NCBI GenBank assembly: GCA_046309775.1
Contig: JBKCOM010000123.1
Span: forward strand, 20,321 to 84,320
DNA length: 64,000 bases
Direction of reading: 5' to 3'
Source: JAIXWP01 sp046309775
GTDB taxonomy: Bacteria; Bacteroidota; Bacteroidia; Flavobacteriales_D; Sanyastnellaceae
Below, in pieces: positions 8,939 to 18,400 of the stretch; the first letter of the stretch is position 1, and each line of letters starts with the position of its first letter. The position numbers and the translations under genes are program-made. A model generated the notes under the pieces. The model ran no database searches. It saw nothing but the letters and a program-made list of their open reading frames with translations, and was not told where the DNA came from.

Positions 8939-10903
8939 ATGAAACAAATTTTTATCCTCTTTATTGGGCTGTTTTTGGGAATGACCTTTTTTCCTCAAAC
9001 CGCATATTCTCAACCCAAGCCGACTTATTCGGTCACATCCAAAAAGGCCATCAAGCAGTACGAGGAGGCTTTGGCGTTATATGATCAGCGTCAATATCAA
9101 GAGTCTGCAAATCTTTTGGAGGCTTTGACTCAATCTACTCCTGAATTTATAGAAGCTCACTATATGCTGGCCCAAGTCTATGATGATATGCGACAGCCGG
9201 AAAAGACCATCGCCCCTCTTGAAAAGGCTTTGGCAGTCAACGAAAAATTCTATCCAGAAGGTTGGCTCATGCTGGCTGAAAGTCATTTTGGCCTTGGCAA
9301 TTATGAGCAAGCTGAACGAGCTGTATCGAAGTACATGCCTTATCCGCACGCCACGCCGGAGCTAGAAAAGAGAGCTCAGGTAATTTTGGCAAGTTGTGTT
9401 TTTGCTAAAAAGGCCATCGCTAGTCCTGTTCCTTTCAATCCCATAAACCTCGGCCCAGAAGTAAACAGCGAAAACAACGAGTATTATCCATGTATTACTG
9501 CCGATGAAAGCACATTGCTTTTCACCCGTCTGGTGCCTACGGCAAGCGCCTATTCTGGCAAGCAAGAGGATTTTTTTATTTCAAAAAAACAAGGTGAAAA
9601 ATGGATAGCGGCGGTACCTGTGGCCGAGATCAATACACCCACAAACGAAGGAGCTCCAAGCCTTTCTGCCGACGGTCAGACGCTGATATTTACAGCATGC
9701 GAAACAGGAGATGGATTGTGGGGCGGAAATAGAGAAGGCATCGGAAGTTGTGATTTGTTTTTTAGTATAAAATCTGGAAACAACTGGCAGCCAGCCAAAA
9801 ACCTTGGAAGCGGTATAAATAGCGGTTCGTGGGAAAGTCAGCCTAGCTACAGTGCAGACGGCCGAACCCTATACTTCATTAGAGGAAAACGTTCGCCGAG
9901 AGGTATCAAGGAACAAGATATTTACTATTGCTATCTGATGGACAACGGACGCTGGTCGCCGGCACAAAAGATTCCTGGAAAAGTCAATACCATTTTTGAA
10001 GAAGAAAGTGTGATGATCCATCCCGATGGTCACACGCTCTATTTTAGTAGTAATGGTCATCCTGGTATGGGTGGCTTAGACATATTTAAAAGCGAATTGT
10101 TGCCCAATGGTGAATGGGACACCCCCGTCAATTTGGGATATCCTATTAATACCAAGGGTGACGAAAACTCTATTCAAGTGGCAGCATCTGGCACAGTAGC
10201 ACTCTTTGCCAGTGAACGTTCTGGTGGCTATGGTGGATTGGACTTGTACAGTTTTGAACTTCACCCCTTTGCTAGACCAAGGCTGGTGACATATATCGCT
10301 GGAATCATTAGTGATAAAAATACCTTTAAAAAATTGGGTGCAAAAGTGGAATTGATAGACCTAGAAACAGGCAAACAGGTGGCGGAAACATACAGCAATG
10401 GAGGCTCTGGTGATTATCTAATTTGCATACCATCAGGAAAGGACTATGCGCTCAATGTCAGCAAGGAAGGTTATTTGTTTCATAGTGAAAATTTTTCACT
10501 AAAAGAATATAAAAGTACTCAGCCTTATCGCCTAAACGTGCAGCTTCAAAAACTCAAGGTGGGAGCCAATGTAGTATTGAATAACGTTTTCTTTAATTCG
10601 AATAGTTTTGATTTATTACCAGCTTCGCGTGTAGAGTTGGATAAACTTGCAGGACTTATACAAGCAAATCCCAATGTGAAAATAGAAATCGGAGGGCATA
10701 CCGATAATGTTGGAAATGATCAGGCGAATCAAACCTTGTCAGAGAATAGAGCAAAAGCGGTAGTAGATTATTTGGTGAAAAAAGGAGTTGATGCAAGCAA
10801 GGTGAGTTACAAAGGATATGGAGAAACGGCTCCAATTGACTCAAACGACACTGAAGAAGGTAGATCGCGAAATCGAAGAACGGAATTCAAAGTTGTGGAG
10901 TAA
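8939..10903 (+). CDS. PorE-like OmpA family protein (TPR, beta-propeller, CRD, OmpA)
   Basis: A 654-aa secreted envelope protein with signal peptide ending around 'TAYSQ'. Domain order: TPR-like helices (about 35-140), WD40-like PD40 beta-propeller repeats with 'SADGQTLIF' and 'HPDGHTLYFSSN' (about 165-430), a carboxypeptidase-regulatory-like beta domain (about 450-530), and a C-terminal OmpA peptidoglycan-binding domain with HTDNVG (about 586) and 'RSRNRRTEF' near the end. This is the architecture of the T9SS component PorE of Porphyromonas, which ties the secretion machine to peptidoglycan. Similar OmpA/PD40 paralogues are common in Bacteroidota, so the T9SS role is inferred. An ATG 6 bases upstream (8933) is also possible. 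The SGNH hydrolase gene follows 12 bases later. Confidence 0.8.
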   Translation: MKQIFILFIGLFLGMTFFPQTAYSQPKPTYSVTSKKAIKQYEEALALYDQRQYQESANLLEALTQSTPEFIEAHYMLAQVYDDMRQPEKTIAPLEKALAVNEKFYPEGWLMLAESHFGLGNYEQAERAVSKYMPYPHATPELEKRAQVILASCVFAKKAIASPVPFNPINLGPEVNSENNEYYPCITADESTLLFTRLVPTASAYSGKQEDFFISKKQGEKWIAAVPVAEINTPTNEGAPSLSADGQTLIFTACETGDGLWGGNREGIGSCDLFFSIKSGNNWQPAKNLGSGINSGSWESQPSYSADGRTLYFIRGKRSPRGIKEQDIYYCYLMDNGRWSPAQKIPGKVNTIFEEESVMIHPDGHTLYFSSNGHPGMGGLDIFKSELLPNGEWDTPVNLGYPINTKGDENSIQVAASGTVALFASERSGGYGGLDLYSFELHPFARPRLVTYIAGIISDKNTFKKLGAKVELIDLETGKQVAETYSNGGSGDYLICIPSGKDYALNVSKEGYLFHSENFSLKEYKSTQPYRLNVQLQKLKVGANVVLNNVFFNSNSFDLLPASRVELDKLAGLIQANPNVKIEIGGHTDNVGNDQANQTLSENRAKAVVDYLVKKGVDASKVSYKGYGETAPIDSNDTEEGRSRNRRTEFKVVE

Positions 10904-10908
10904 TTTTG
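10901..10908 (+). promoter_or_regulatory. -7 promoter-like element overlapping the previous stop codon
   Basis: TAATTTTG includes the TAA stop of the PorE-like gene and ends 7 bases before the SGNH hydrolase ATG. There is no clear -33 element, so this may be chance. Confidence 0.35.
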
Positions 10909-10915
10909 CCAACGC

Positions 10916-12316
10916 ATGATGACTCCTGTTCGCGTTTTTCTCTACATAGCTGGAATGTTGGCATTGCTTGTATTGGCGATGATCGTTATTCCTAAAGAAG
11001 GCATCAATCTTTTCGGACATCAATTGAAATTTAAAACAATCGAAAGTCTTTGGGAGAAAGATAGTGTGATCATACCAATTGACGTCGAAAAACTCCTAGC
11101 GGAGCGCGATAGCTTGGCGTCCGCAAAAGAAAAAGCGGACAGTATTTCTGTAACACGCTCAGAAGGCATTACTTCTATTCAATTTAAAGATCAAAATAGT
11201 TCGTCTTTATTCGGATTTTTCGAAGCACTGGAGTCGGCTTCCTCAGACGGTCCGATTCACATATTGCATTACGGAGACTCTCAAATAGAGGGCGATCGAA
11301 TGACAGGCTTGCTGCGCACTCGGCTGCAGTCGCAGTTTGGAGGAAGAGGAACCGGTCTAATATCTCCTGTGCCGCTCGTATCAAATTCATCGATATCTCA
11401 AACATGGAGTAGTAATTGGAAGCGATTTACTGCTTATGGTTATGAGGACATGAAGACGACCCACAACCGTTTTGGAGTGATGGGGGCTTACGGTAAGTTT
11501 ATTTCAGAAGGGGCGGATACAACAACCGCGTGGCTTGAACTAACTCCTCGAAACGGAAATAGCTTTAGTCGTATCGTATTTTATCTTGCAAATGTAGCAG
11601 CCTCAACAGACATTCAATTGTTGGTAGAAGATAGCATCATCGCTGAAACAACAATAATAGCGAGCTCTGATCCTATTAGAGAATCATTGTCTTTGGGATC
11701 TGCGGTCGGAAAAAAAGTGAAAATTGTATTCAAGAGTACCATTAGCCCGGATGTTCATGCGCTTTCCTTGGAAAGTGGGGGAGGAGTCTATGCAGATAAC
11801 ATAGCATGGCGCGGGAGCAGCGGAACTATCTTCAAGAAAATGGATTCACGCGATTTGAGGTCAGAAATGCAGTGGTTGAATTCACGATTGATTATTTTAC
11901 AATTTGGGGGGAATACCGTTCCCTCGCTAACAAGCGCTCAAGGAGCAAAGGACTATGGCAGTTATTTTAGAAGTCAGATTGCACATGTGAAACAACTATG
12001 TCCTGAAGCGAGCATTATTGTAATAGGTCCGAGTGATATGAGCACAAGCGTGGATGGTAATTATCAAACTTGGCCTTATTTGGAGGCCGTACGAGATGCG
12101 ATGAAGGAAGCCGCATTTGCACAAGGATGCGGATTTTGGGACATGTACGAAGTGATGGGAGGGCGCAATAGTATGGTCAGCTGGGTGAATAGTAATCCAC
12201 CATATGCAGGACCGGATTACACACACTTTACTCCCGGCGGAGCAAAACGCGTAGCAGATTTGTTTTTTAAGTCATTGATGAAAGAATTTGACGCTTGGAA
12301 ATCCGCTCGCGCTTAA
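10916..12316 (+). CDS. SGNH/GDSL-like hydrolase, membrane-anchored
   Basis: A 466-aa protein with an N-terminal membrane segment or uncleaved signal (about 8-25). An SGNH hydrolase fold is suggested by GDSQ (120-123, nucleophile Ser122), FGGN (330-333, oxyanion Asn) and DYTH (434-437, Asp/His pair). A beta-sandwich insertion lies between the first two blocks. The 'HYGDSQIEGDRM' form is typical of Bacteroidota periplasmic SGNH proteins that often neighbour MBOAT acyltransferases and are thought to acylate or deacylate cell-wall or exopolysaccharide sugars. The MBOAT gene of this window is 28 kb away. An ATG at 10919 is equally possible. Directly downstream of a peptidoglycan-binding OmpA gene, which supports an envelope substrate. 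Confidence 0.8.
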   Translation: MMTPVRVFLYIAGMLALLVLAMIVIPKEGINLFGHQLKFKTIESLWEKDSVIIPIDVEKLLAERDSLASAKEKADSISVTRSEGITSIQFKDQNSSSLFGFFEALESASSDGPIHILHYGDSQIEGDRMTGLLRTRLQSQFGGRGTGLISPVPLVSNSSISQTWSSNWKRFTAYGYEDMKTTHNRFGVMGAYGKFISEGADTTTAWLELTPRNGNSFSRIVFYLANVAASTDIQLLVEDSIIAETTIIASSDPIRESLSLGSAVGKKVKIVFKSTISPDVHALSLESGGGVYADNIAWRGSSGTIFKKMDSRDLRSEMQWLNSRLIILQFGGNTVPSLTSAQGAKDYGSYFRSQIAHVKQLCPEASIIVIGPSDMSTSVDGNYQTWPYLEAVRDAMKEAAFAQGCGFWDMYEVMGGRNSMVSWVNSNPPYAGPDYTHFTPGGAKRVADLFFKSLMKEFDAWKSARA

Positions 12317-12338
12317 TCGTAAATACATTACAATGAGA

Positions 12339-12368
12339 GGTGTTTGATTTGCTTAAAAATCAAACACC
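12339..12368 (+). promoter_or_regulatory. Perfect 12-bp hairpin abutting a start codon
   Basis: GGTGTTTGATTT (12339-12350), loop GCTTAA, AAATCAAACACC (12357-12368). The next base is the A of the ATG at 12369. There is no T-run, so it does not look like an intrinsic terminator. It could hide the translation start in the mRNA, or act as a DNA operator. Confidence 0.7.
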
Positions 12369-12719
12369 ATGAAGTACAATCAGAAAAATGTCAGACCCAA
12401 AGGTTGGGTTTCTTCTCAGGAATTAATGGATGTATTGTTGAGTAATGGATTTCGTCAAGTGATGGAACTCGGTGGTTTTTTGCCGGTTTTAGATAAGCGA
12501 TATCATCACGGGTTCATTCATTATTTTCGAAAGAATGGAGATTGTAGAATAGCATTTTTAAAGGATGGTAGAGTGCACGTTTTGAATGGGCCGACGTCTC
12601 GATGGGAGTTACATGAGCACTTGACAACAAAAGAACTTATTCGATTAATGGATTTCTGTGCCCTCGATAGCGCAGGTCAAGACGCATTAAGAGCGCTTTA
12701 TACCAAAGTTGTAGCTTAA
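12369..12719 (+). CDS. Hypothetical protein, 116 aa
   Basis: I do not recognise this protein. It is a soluble, mixed-charge 116-residue chain with no signal peptide or membrane segment. It has a helical N-terminal part ('SSQELMDVLLSNGF'), a central beta-like part ('CRIAFLKDGRVHVLNG') that recalls a beta-hairpin with a turn, and a helical C-terminus. Coding is supported by a full-length frame with normal codon use and an ATG. The start codon follows a perfect hairpin with no spacing, suggesting translational control or regulation by a DNA-binding protein. It sits between the SGNH hydrolase and the PAS/GAF sensor gene, and neither gives a functional clue. Confidence 0.7.
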   Translation: MKYNQKNVRPKGWVSSQELMDVLLSNGFRQVMELGGFLPVLDKRYHHGFIHYFRKNGDCRIAFLKDGRVHVLNGPTSRWELHEHLTTKELIRLMDFCALDSAGQDALRALYTKVVA

Positions 12720-12768
12720 CGCTTTTTTTGGGTGATGTTGATCGCCTTTTAAGGTTGACTCGGGGTGT

Positions 12769-12776
12769 TATCTTTG
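12769..12776 (+). promoter_or_regulatory. -7 promoter element for the PAS/GAF sensor gene
   Basis: TATCTTTG, 46 bases ahead of the TTG start codon. No TTTG lies at the expected upstream spacing; a TTTT is at 12747-12750. Confidence 0.5.
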
Positions 12777-12822
12777 AAAAAATAACCAGAGACTCTTACC
12801 TCTCTCTCAAAAACAAGAGCCG

Positions 12823-15228
12823 TTGGAAGAAAAAGAACATTACCTCGCAATCGAATTGCGCGAGGCGATGCGGGACGACGCATCGGTTTGCGCTTTCATT
12901 CACGATAATATCCTGAATGGGATATGGTTTTGGGATTTGGAGAATCCCAACCATGAGTGGATGTCACCGTCATTTTGGACCACTTTGGGATACAAGCCAG
13001 ACGAATTCCCTCACACTCCTCAATCTTGGATGGACAAAATTCATCCCGAAGACTTGGAGGTTACGAGAGGGCTAATTAATAATCATATAAAAGACCCCGA
13101 AAGGTTCCCATACGAGGCAGTAGTCAGGTATTTTCACAAGGATGGAAGCGTCAAATGGATAAGATGTTTAGGAAGAGCAATCTTTAATAAACAAGGTCGT
13201 CCATCTCGCATGTTAGGGGCACATATTGACATTACAGAACTTCGAAAGAAGCAGGCATTTATTGAAACACAAAATCGCTTTCTTGAAATCATTACGAAAA
13301 CATCTGCGACGTTTATTGCTACCGATGAAACAGCATTGGATGAACGAATTGAATTTTCAATGATAGAAATAGCAGAACTCTTAGATTGTCAAAGAGTTTC
13401 TATATTCGAATATGATTTTCTCAATGGCTTTGTATCCTGCTTGCATGAGTGGTCCGCTGATAAAGTAGATCAACTAAAAGATGACTTACAATTTTTAAAC
13501 ATAAGTGATTTTTATGATTTCTCTATTGTTCATCAAGAAGGCAAACCGATATTTATAGAAAATATTGATTCTGAAAAAGTACTAAAAGCCGCAGGTTTTG
13601 CAGTTCCTTCTGGAATGCAAACGCTTTATCTCATTCCGATGATGCACGGAAGTGTATGTCATGGTTTCATAGAGTTTAACTGGAGTCAACAACGCAGCAA
13701 AGAGCAAATTCCCGAACTGCGCTTATTAAGTATTTACGCGAGCGTTGTAGAGAATGCGATTCAACGCGCACGTTCAGAAAGGAGTTTAAGGCAAGAACAA
13801 TTTATTGCTTCACGATTAATCTCGCGAATGAATGAAAGCGTGATGATACTGGATTTGAAAGGCAGAGTTAAAGAAGTGAATGATGCATTTATGTCGATGA
13901 CAGGTTACACGCGTCTGGAGTTTAACACTGCCGCTGTGCCATTTTTCTTTTTTAGTGAAAGTGATAATCATAGACTGGTGAGCGCCATCCAGAGCACTAT
14001 TTATAATCAGAGTCAAAAGTTGGAGCTTGTGCTTAAATCCAAAAGTGGTGAAATGGTACCAGTAGAAGTCAATGTGTCCTCCATTACCAATGATAAAGGT
14101 GCAACGCTTCGCTATTTTACCACAATAGAAGATATTTCAGCCAAGAAGAGAGCTGAAAAAGAAATGCGTGAGATGCGCGAGATGCGCGATTTGCTCGTCG
14201 AGACCTCTAATATTGCGAAAGTAGGAGGGTGGGAAATTGATATTGAAACAGGCGAACATCTAATTACTGAGGTAACAGCACAAATTCTAGAGATTGGTCT
14301 GCAAGAGCAGAATATAGGTGAGATCGTGAAAATTATTGAAGATGAAAAGGAGGAAAGTGCCAATCGCATCTTTAAAAGAGCCTTGAAGAAACGAGAAGAC
14401 TTGAATCATGAATATGAAATTGTAACTGCTCTGGGAAATAGGAAGTGGGTTCATCTCAAAGCAAAGTTGGAGTTTTTTGATGGTGTTCCTGATCGCTTTA
14501 TTGGCATTATATACGATATTACCGATAAAGTAGCCCAACTTCGCGCTATTGAGGAGCGAAATCGACGCCTCGCCGAAATAGCGTGGACGCAGTCTCATGT
14601 AGTACGAGCGCCTCTTGCTCGACTATTGGCCATTACAGATTATTTGAACCAGAAAAATCAAACTCCTGTTGAAATTGAGCACTTCACCCAAGAAATTGTA
14701 AACGCAGCAACAGAGCTGGATAATGTGGTGAAAGACATCACTGTCAAAGCAGAGGAAGTCATTTATTCTAATAATAGCATCGACAACGAGGCAACTCTAT
14801 ATACGAATCAAAAGACGTCCAAACTAAACGTGATACTGGTAGATGACGACCCGGTTGTGTTGATGCTTCAAGCCAATAATGTAAAAATGGCGGAGCTAGA
14901 TAGCACCCCATCCACGTTTTTGAATGCAGTTTCTGCAGTCGATTATTTGAAGAATAAGCAAGCGTCAACATCTACAGATACATATTTAATTTTACTTGAC
15001 ATTAATATGCCAGAAATGGACGGTTGGAGCTTTCTCGATGAGTTGGATCAAATCGAGTTGAATGTTAACTACTTCGTTATCATGGTGACTTCCTCCACGA
15101 ATGCAGCCGATAAGCGTTTGGCACTGGCATATCCCAAGGTGATCAGCTTTGTGGAAAAAGTGCTCACAAAAGAAAAAGTGGCGAGCTTCAAACTTCTTCC
15201 GCCCTTAAATAAATGCTATTTTTCTTAG
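12823..15228 (+). CDS. PAS-GAF-PAS-PAS sensor with DHp helix and receiver domain, no ATPase domain
   Basis: An 801-aa cytoplasmic signalling protein with no membrane segment. Order of parts: PAS (about 25-145), GAF (about 150-315), PAS (about 325-445), PAS (about 455-570), a two-helix phosphoacceptor region 'SHVVRAPLARLL' with His592, then a receiver domain from about 667 with Asp674-676, phosphoacceptor Asp726 in LLDINMP, and Lys779. The HATPase catalytic domain that normally follows the His helix is absent: only about 75 residues separate His592 from the receiver, and the frame is continuous. It must therefore be phosphorylated by another kinase, or signal by binding. The start is TTG; no ATG lies between the upstream stop and codon 16 (12868). 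A non-ATG start is uncertain. Confidence 0.8.
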   Translation: MEEKEHYLAIELREAMRDDASVCAFIHDNILNGIWFWDLENPNHEWMSPSFWTTLGYKPDEFPHTPQSWMDKIHPEDLEVTRGLINNHIKDPERFPYEAVVRYFHKDGSVKWIRCLGRAIFNKQGRPSRMLGAHIDITELRKKQAFIETQNRFLEIITKTSATFIATDETALDERIEFSMIEIAELLDCQRVSIFEYDFLNGFVSCLHEWSADKVDQLKDDLQFLNISDFYDFSIVHQEGKPIFIENIDSEKVLKAAGFAVPSGMQTLYLIPMMHGSVCHGFIEFNWSQQRSKEQIPELRLLSIYASVVENAIQRARSERSLRQEQFIASRLISRMNESVMILDLKGRVKEVNDAFMSMTGYTRLEFNTAAVPFFFFSESDNHRLVSAIQSTIYNQSQKLELVLKSKSGEMVPVEVNVSSITNDKGATLRYFTTIEDISAKKRAEKEMREMREMRDLLVETSNIAKVGGWEIDIETGEHLITEVTAQILEIGLQEQNIGEIVKIIEDEKEESANRIFKRALKKREDLNHEYEIVTALGNRKWVHLKAKLEFFDGVPDRFIGIIYDITDKVAQLRAIEERNRRLAEIAWTQSHVVRAPLARLLAITDYLNQKNQTPVEIEHFTQEIVNAATELDNVVKDITVKAEEVIYSNNSIDNEATLYTNQKTSKLNVILVDDDPVVLMLQANNVKMAELDSTPSTFLNAVSAVDYLKNKQASTSTDTYLILLDINMPEMDGWSFLDELDQIELNVNYFVIMVTSSTNAADKRLALAYPKVISFVEKVLTKEKVASFKLLPPLNKCYFS

Positions 15229-15247
15229 CGGTAACTTTGTTAAAAAC

Positions 15248-15279
15248 TTGTTGATAAAGCTTGATTTTGCTTACTTTTG
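15248..15279 (+). promoter_or_regulatory. Promoter of the 1700-aa surface protein gene
   Basis: TTGTTG (15248-15253) and TACTTTTG (15272-15279), separated by 18 bases, match the Bacteroidota -33/-7 pattern. The start codon is 200 bases downstream, so the mRNA has a long leader. Confidence 0.6.
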
Positions 15280-15297
15280 TAGCAAATACTTATACTC

Positions 15298-15402
15298 ATG
15301 TTTTCGAACGGCTTGAATTTTTTATCTAAATTATTAACATCGACGCAGTTAGTGACTGTGAATTTGCATTTCGTGCCCAATTCTTATCGTTTCGTGTTCT
15401 AA
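15298..15402 (+). CDS. Possible 34-aa leader peptide
   Basis: An ATG-initiated 34-codon frame begins about 18 bases after the -7 element and ends about 75 bases before the surface protein gene. It has no recognisable motif, and such a short frame can occur by chance. It is listed only because it would be the first frame on a long leader mRNA. Confidence 0.2.
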   Translation: MFSNGLNFLSKLLTSTQLVTVNLHFVPNSYRFVF

Positions 15403-15478
15403 GAGCTTTTTTCTAAAAGGTAACCTAAAAAGGTCATACCCCGTAGAAAGCGGAAAGTTCGTAACCCTATCAAGAACA

Positions 15479-18400
15479 ATGAAACATTTAAACGTTTTAT
15501 TTTTTACTATTAAAGTAACGCTCACGCTCAGTCTTTCTTTGGCTTTCAGCGATTCATTTGCTCAATGCCCTGTAAACGCTGGTCCCGATATTGAGCGTTG
15601 TTTCAACCAAGGAAATGTCACGCTGCCATCAGGCGGCACTTGGTCTGGAGCTCCGGCTTCCATGCTCAATGGTAATATTTTTACCCCCAACGCGGTCGGC
15701 ACCTACACCCTTACATTAACTAACACAGGTTGTACTCCATCTTCAGATACGATGGTGCTCACAGTTTTGCCGAAGCCTACTGTGAATGCAGGACTGGATG
15801 TTACCATATGTCCAGGTAGTTGCACGCAATTAAGCGCTTCCGCCACGAGCACCAATGGACCGATTACGCTTTACACGTGGAGCGGAGGACCAGTGAACAA
15901 TTCACTTTCGCAAACCCCAACAGCATGTCCTACCAATAGCGTAACGTATAGCGTCACTGCGGTAGATAGTAAACAATGCAATAATCAAGATCAGGTTACG
16001 GTTACGATTCAGTCTCCAATTGTAGTGAATGCGGGGCCAACAATGACTCTATGTCAAGGAAGTGCGCCGCAACAATTGACCGGAGCTTCTCCTTCTGGAG
16101 GTGTTTGGTCAGGGGCGAATATTACTCCTTCAGGTGTCTTTACTCCAAGCACTGTAGGAAGCAATGTGGTGACATATACAGTTACTACTCCAATAGGATG
16201 TACTTTTTCTAGCACAAGAACAATTAACGTGACAGCAGCATCGCCAGTAGACGCTGGGCCAAATCGCACTGCTTGCGTAGGATCAACTGCTTTTCAACTT
16301 TTTTCTGTTACTCCAGGCGGAACGTGGTCAGGAAGTACTCATGTAACTTCTGCGGGTGTATTTAATCCAACCACCGTTGGGTCTTTTGACTTGACTTATT
16401 CAGTGAATGATGGCACTTGCACAGTAACTGATATGGTAAGTGTCAATGTATTTGCACTTCCAGTTGTTGACGCAGGGGCTTCATTAAACATGTGCGCCGG
16501 CGGATCTGTTGTAATCAACGCATCAGCAAGTGGTGGCTTAGCTCCTTATAATATTTCATGGTCTAACAGCTTATCACTTTCCTCTTCGACGAGTCTAAAT
16601 CCAACCGCGTCTCCTACAATCACAACAGACTATGTTTTGACTGTAACGGATGCTCGTATGTGTCAAGCATCAGATAATACTACTGTAACTGTGAATGCAA
16701 TTCCAACAGTGAATGCGGGAGCAGATATAACAGTATGTAATCAATCAACACCTACCACCTTGACTGGTCAAAGTCCCGCAGGAGGTGCTTGGTCAGGTTC
16801 TGGGGTTTCTCCAACAGGAGTTTTCACACCGACCACAGTAGGAAGCTTTACACTCACTTATACCTTTATCACTTCAAGCGGATGCAGCGGTAGCGACACT
16901 CGTGTAGTAAACGTGGTGAGCGCCGCTTCTATCGATGCTGGACCCAACCGAACCTCTTGCGTGGGAGCGACGCCATTTCAGCTTAGCGCTGTAACGCAAG
17001 GTGGAACTTGGTCAGGAAGTACCTATGTGACTTCAGCAGGAATTTTTAATCCTGCAGTAGTTGGTTCTTATAATTTGACATATTCTATCAACGACGGAAT
17101 TTGCACTAGTACCGATGTTATTAGCGTGAATGTATTTGGACTACCCACCGTTAATGCGGGTGCCAATCTTTCTATGTGTGCTGGCGCATCTGTAGTGCTC
17201 AATGGAGCTGTGAGTGGAGGACTGGCTCCATATAATATTTCATGGAATAATAGCTCTTCTTTATCCTCAAGTACTTCATTAAATCCGACAGCAACGCCTG
17301 TTGTAAATACCACATACCTTCTCTCTGTCACGGATGCGCGTATGTGCCAAGCTTCAGATGATGTGCTGGTTACAGTGAATGCTTTGCCTGCCGTAGATGC
17401 GGGTAGTGATATGACGATTTGCGCTCAAGCAGCAGCCTTCAATCTAACAGGACAAATTCCTGTGGGTGGCACTTGGTCTGGTTCATGCGTAAGCGCCTCA
17501 GGTCAATTATCTCCATGCGGAGTAGGTAACTACGTCCTCACATACACAGTGTCAAGTGCTAGTGGATGCACCAGTTCTGATACTCGCACCATTACAGTAA
17601 CGGCTAATCCAACTGTCAATGCCGGTTCAGATATTGTTGTTTGTCGTAATGAAGGAAATATTAATTTAGCAGCCTTTGCTTCAGCAGCGGGCACTTGGAG
17701 CGGTCCTGGTATCGTAGATGCAACAAATGGAATATTTAGTCCTATAAATTCTGGTGCAGGCAATCACCTCGTGACGCTCACCATTGGTTCAGGTAGCTGT
17801 CAGGCGAGTGATCAAGTTTTGGTAACCGTAAATGCAGAGCCAACGGTCAACGCTGGTGCGAATCAAAGCATATGTCTAAATGCCGCTCCCATAACACTCA
17901 CTGGAGGTTTTCCTGCAGGTGGAGTTTGGGAAGGTCCTGGGGTTTCAGGAAACACATTCTCTGCCGCTACTGGTTTAGGATTGCATAATATTTCTTATCG
18001 TTTTATAGATGCCACTACAGGTTGTGCAGATACTGCATTTAAATCTGTCACTGTAAATAATATACCTACCGCTTCATTTACACTTCAAGAGACAGCATGC
18101 ACCAACTTGGCAGTAGCTCCTGCGAATTCATCTACAGGCGCTAATCAATTTTCTTGGAACTTCGGAGTTGGAGGCAATGTGAGTGGATTGAATCCCAATA
18201 ATACCTATGCTGCATCTGGTGTCTATGAGGTGCGACTTATTGCTTCCAATAGCTTTGGATGTAGCGACACAAAATTTGATAGCATTACTGTAATTTCAGC
18301 ACCGACAGTTTCTCTCAACGCAAACGTTGTAGAAGGTTGTGCTCCTTTGAACGTGAATTACTCAGCTACAACTTCTGGTGAAAATTTGGCTTACAACTGG

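Noticed and set aside
10076..10264. Minus-strand frames across the PorE-like gene and many others in large genes
   Set aside because: These are antisense shadows of well-supported genes.
14570..14860. Frameshift removing the ATPase domain from the 801-aa sensor
   Set aside because: The His helix and receiver are in one continuous frame, and no ATPase motif shows in nearby frames.
16247..17614. Repeats in the surface protein as a possible CRISPR array
   Set aside because: Units are 684 bases, in frame and diverged, with no spacers; they are protein repeats.
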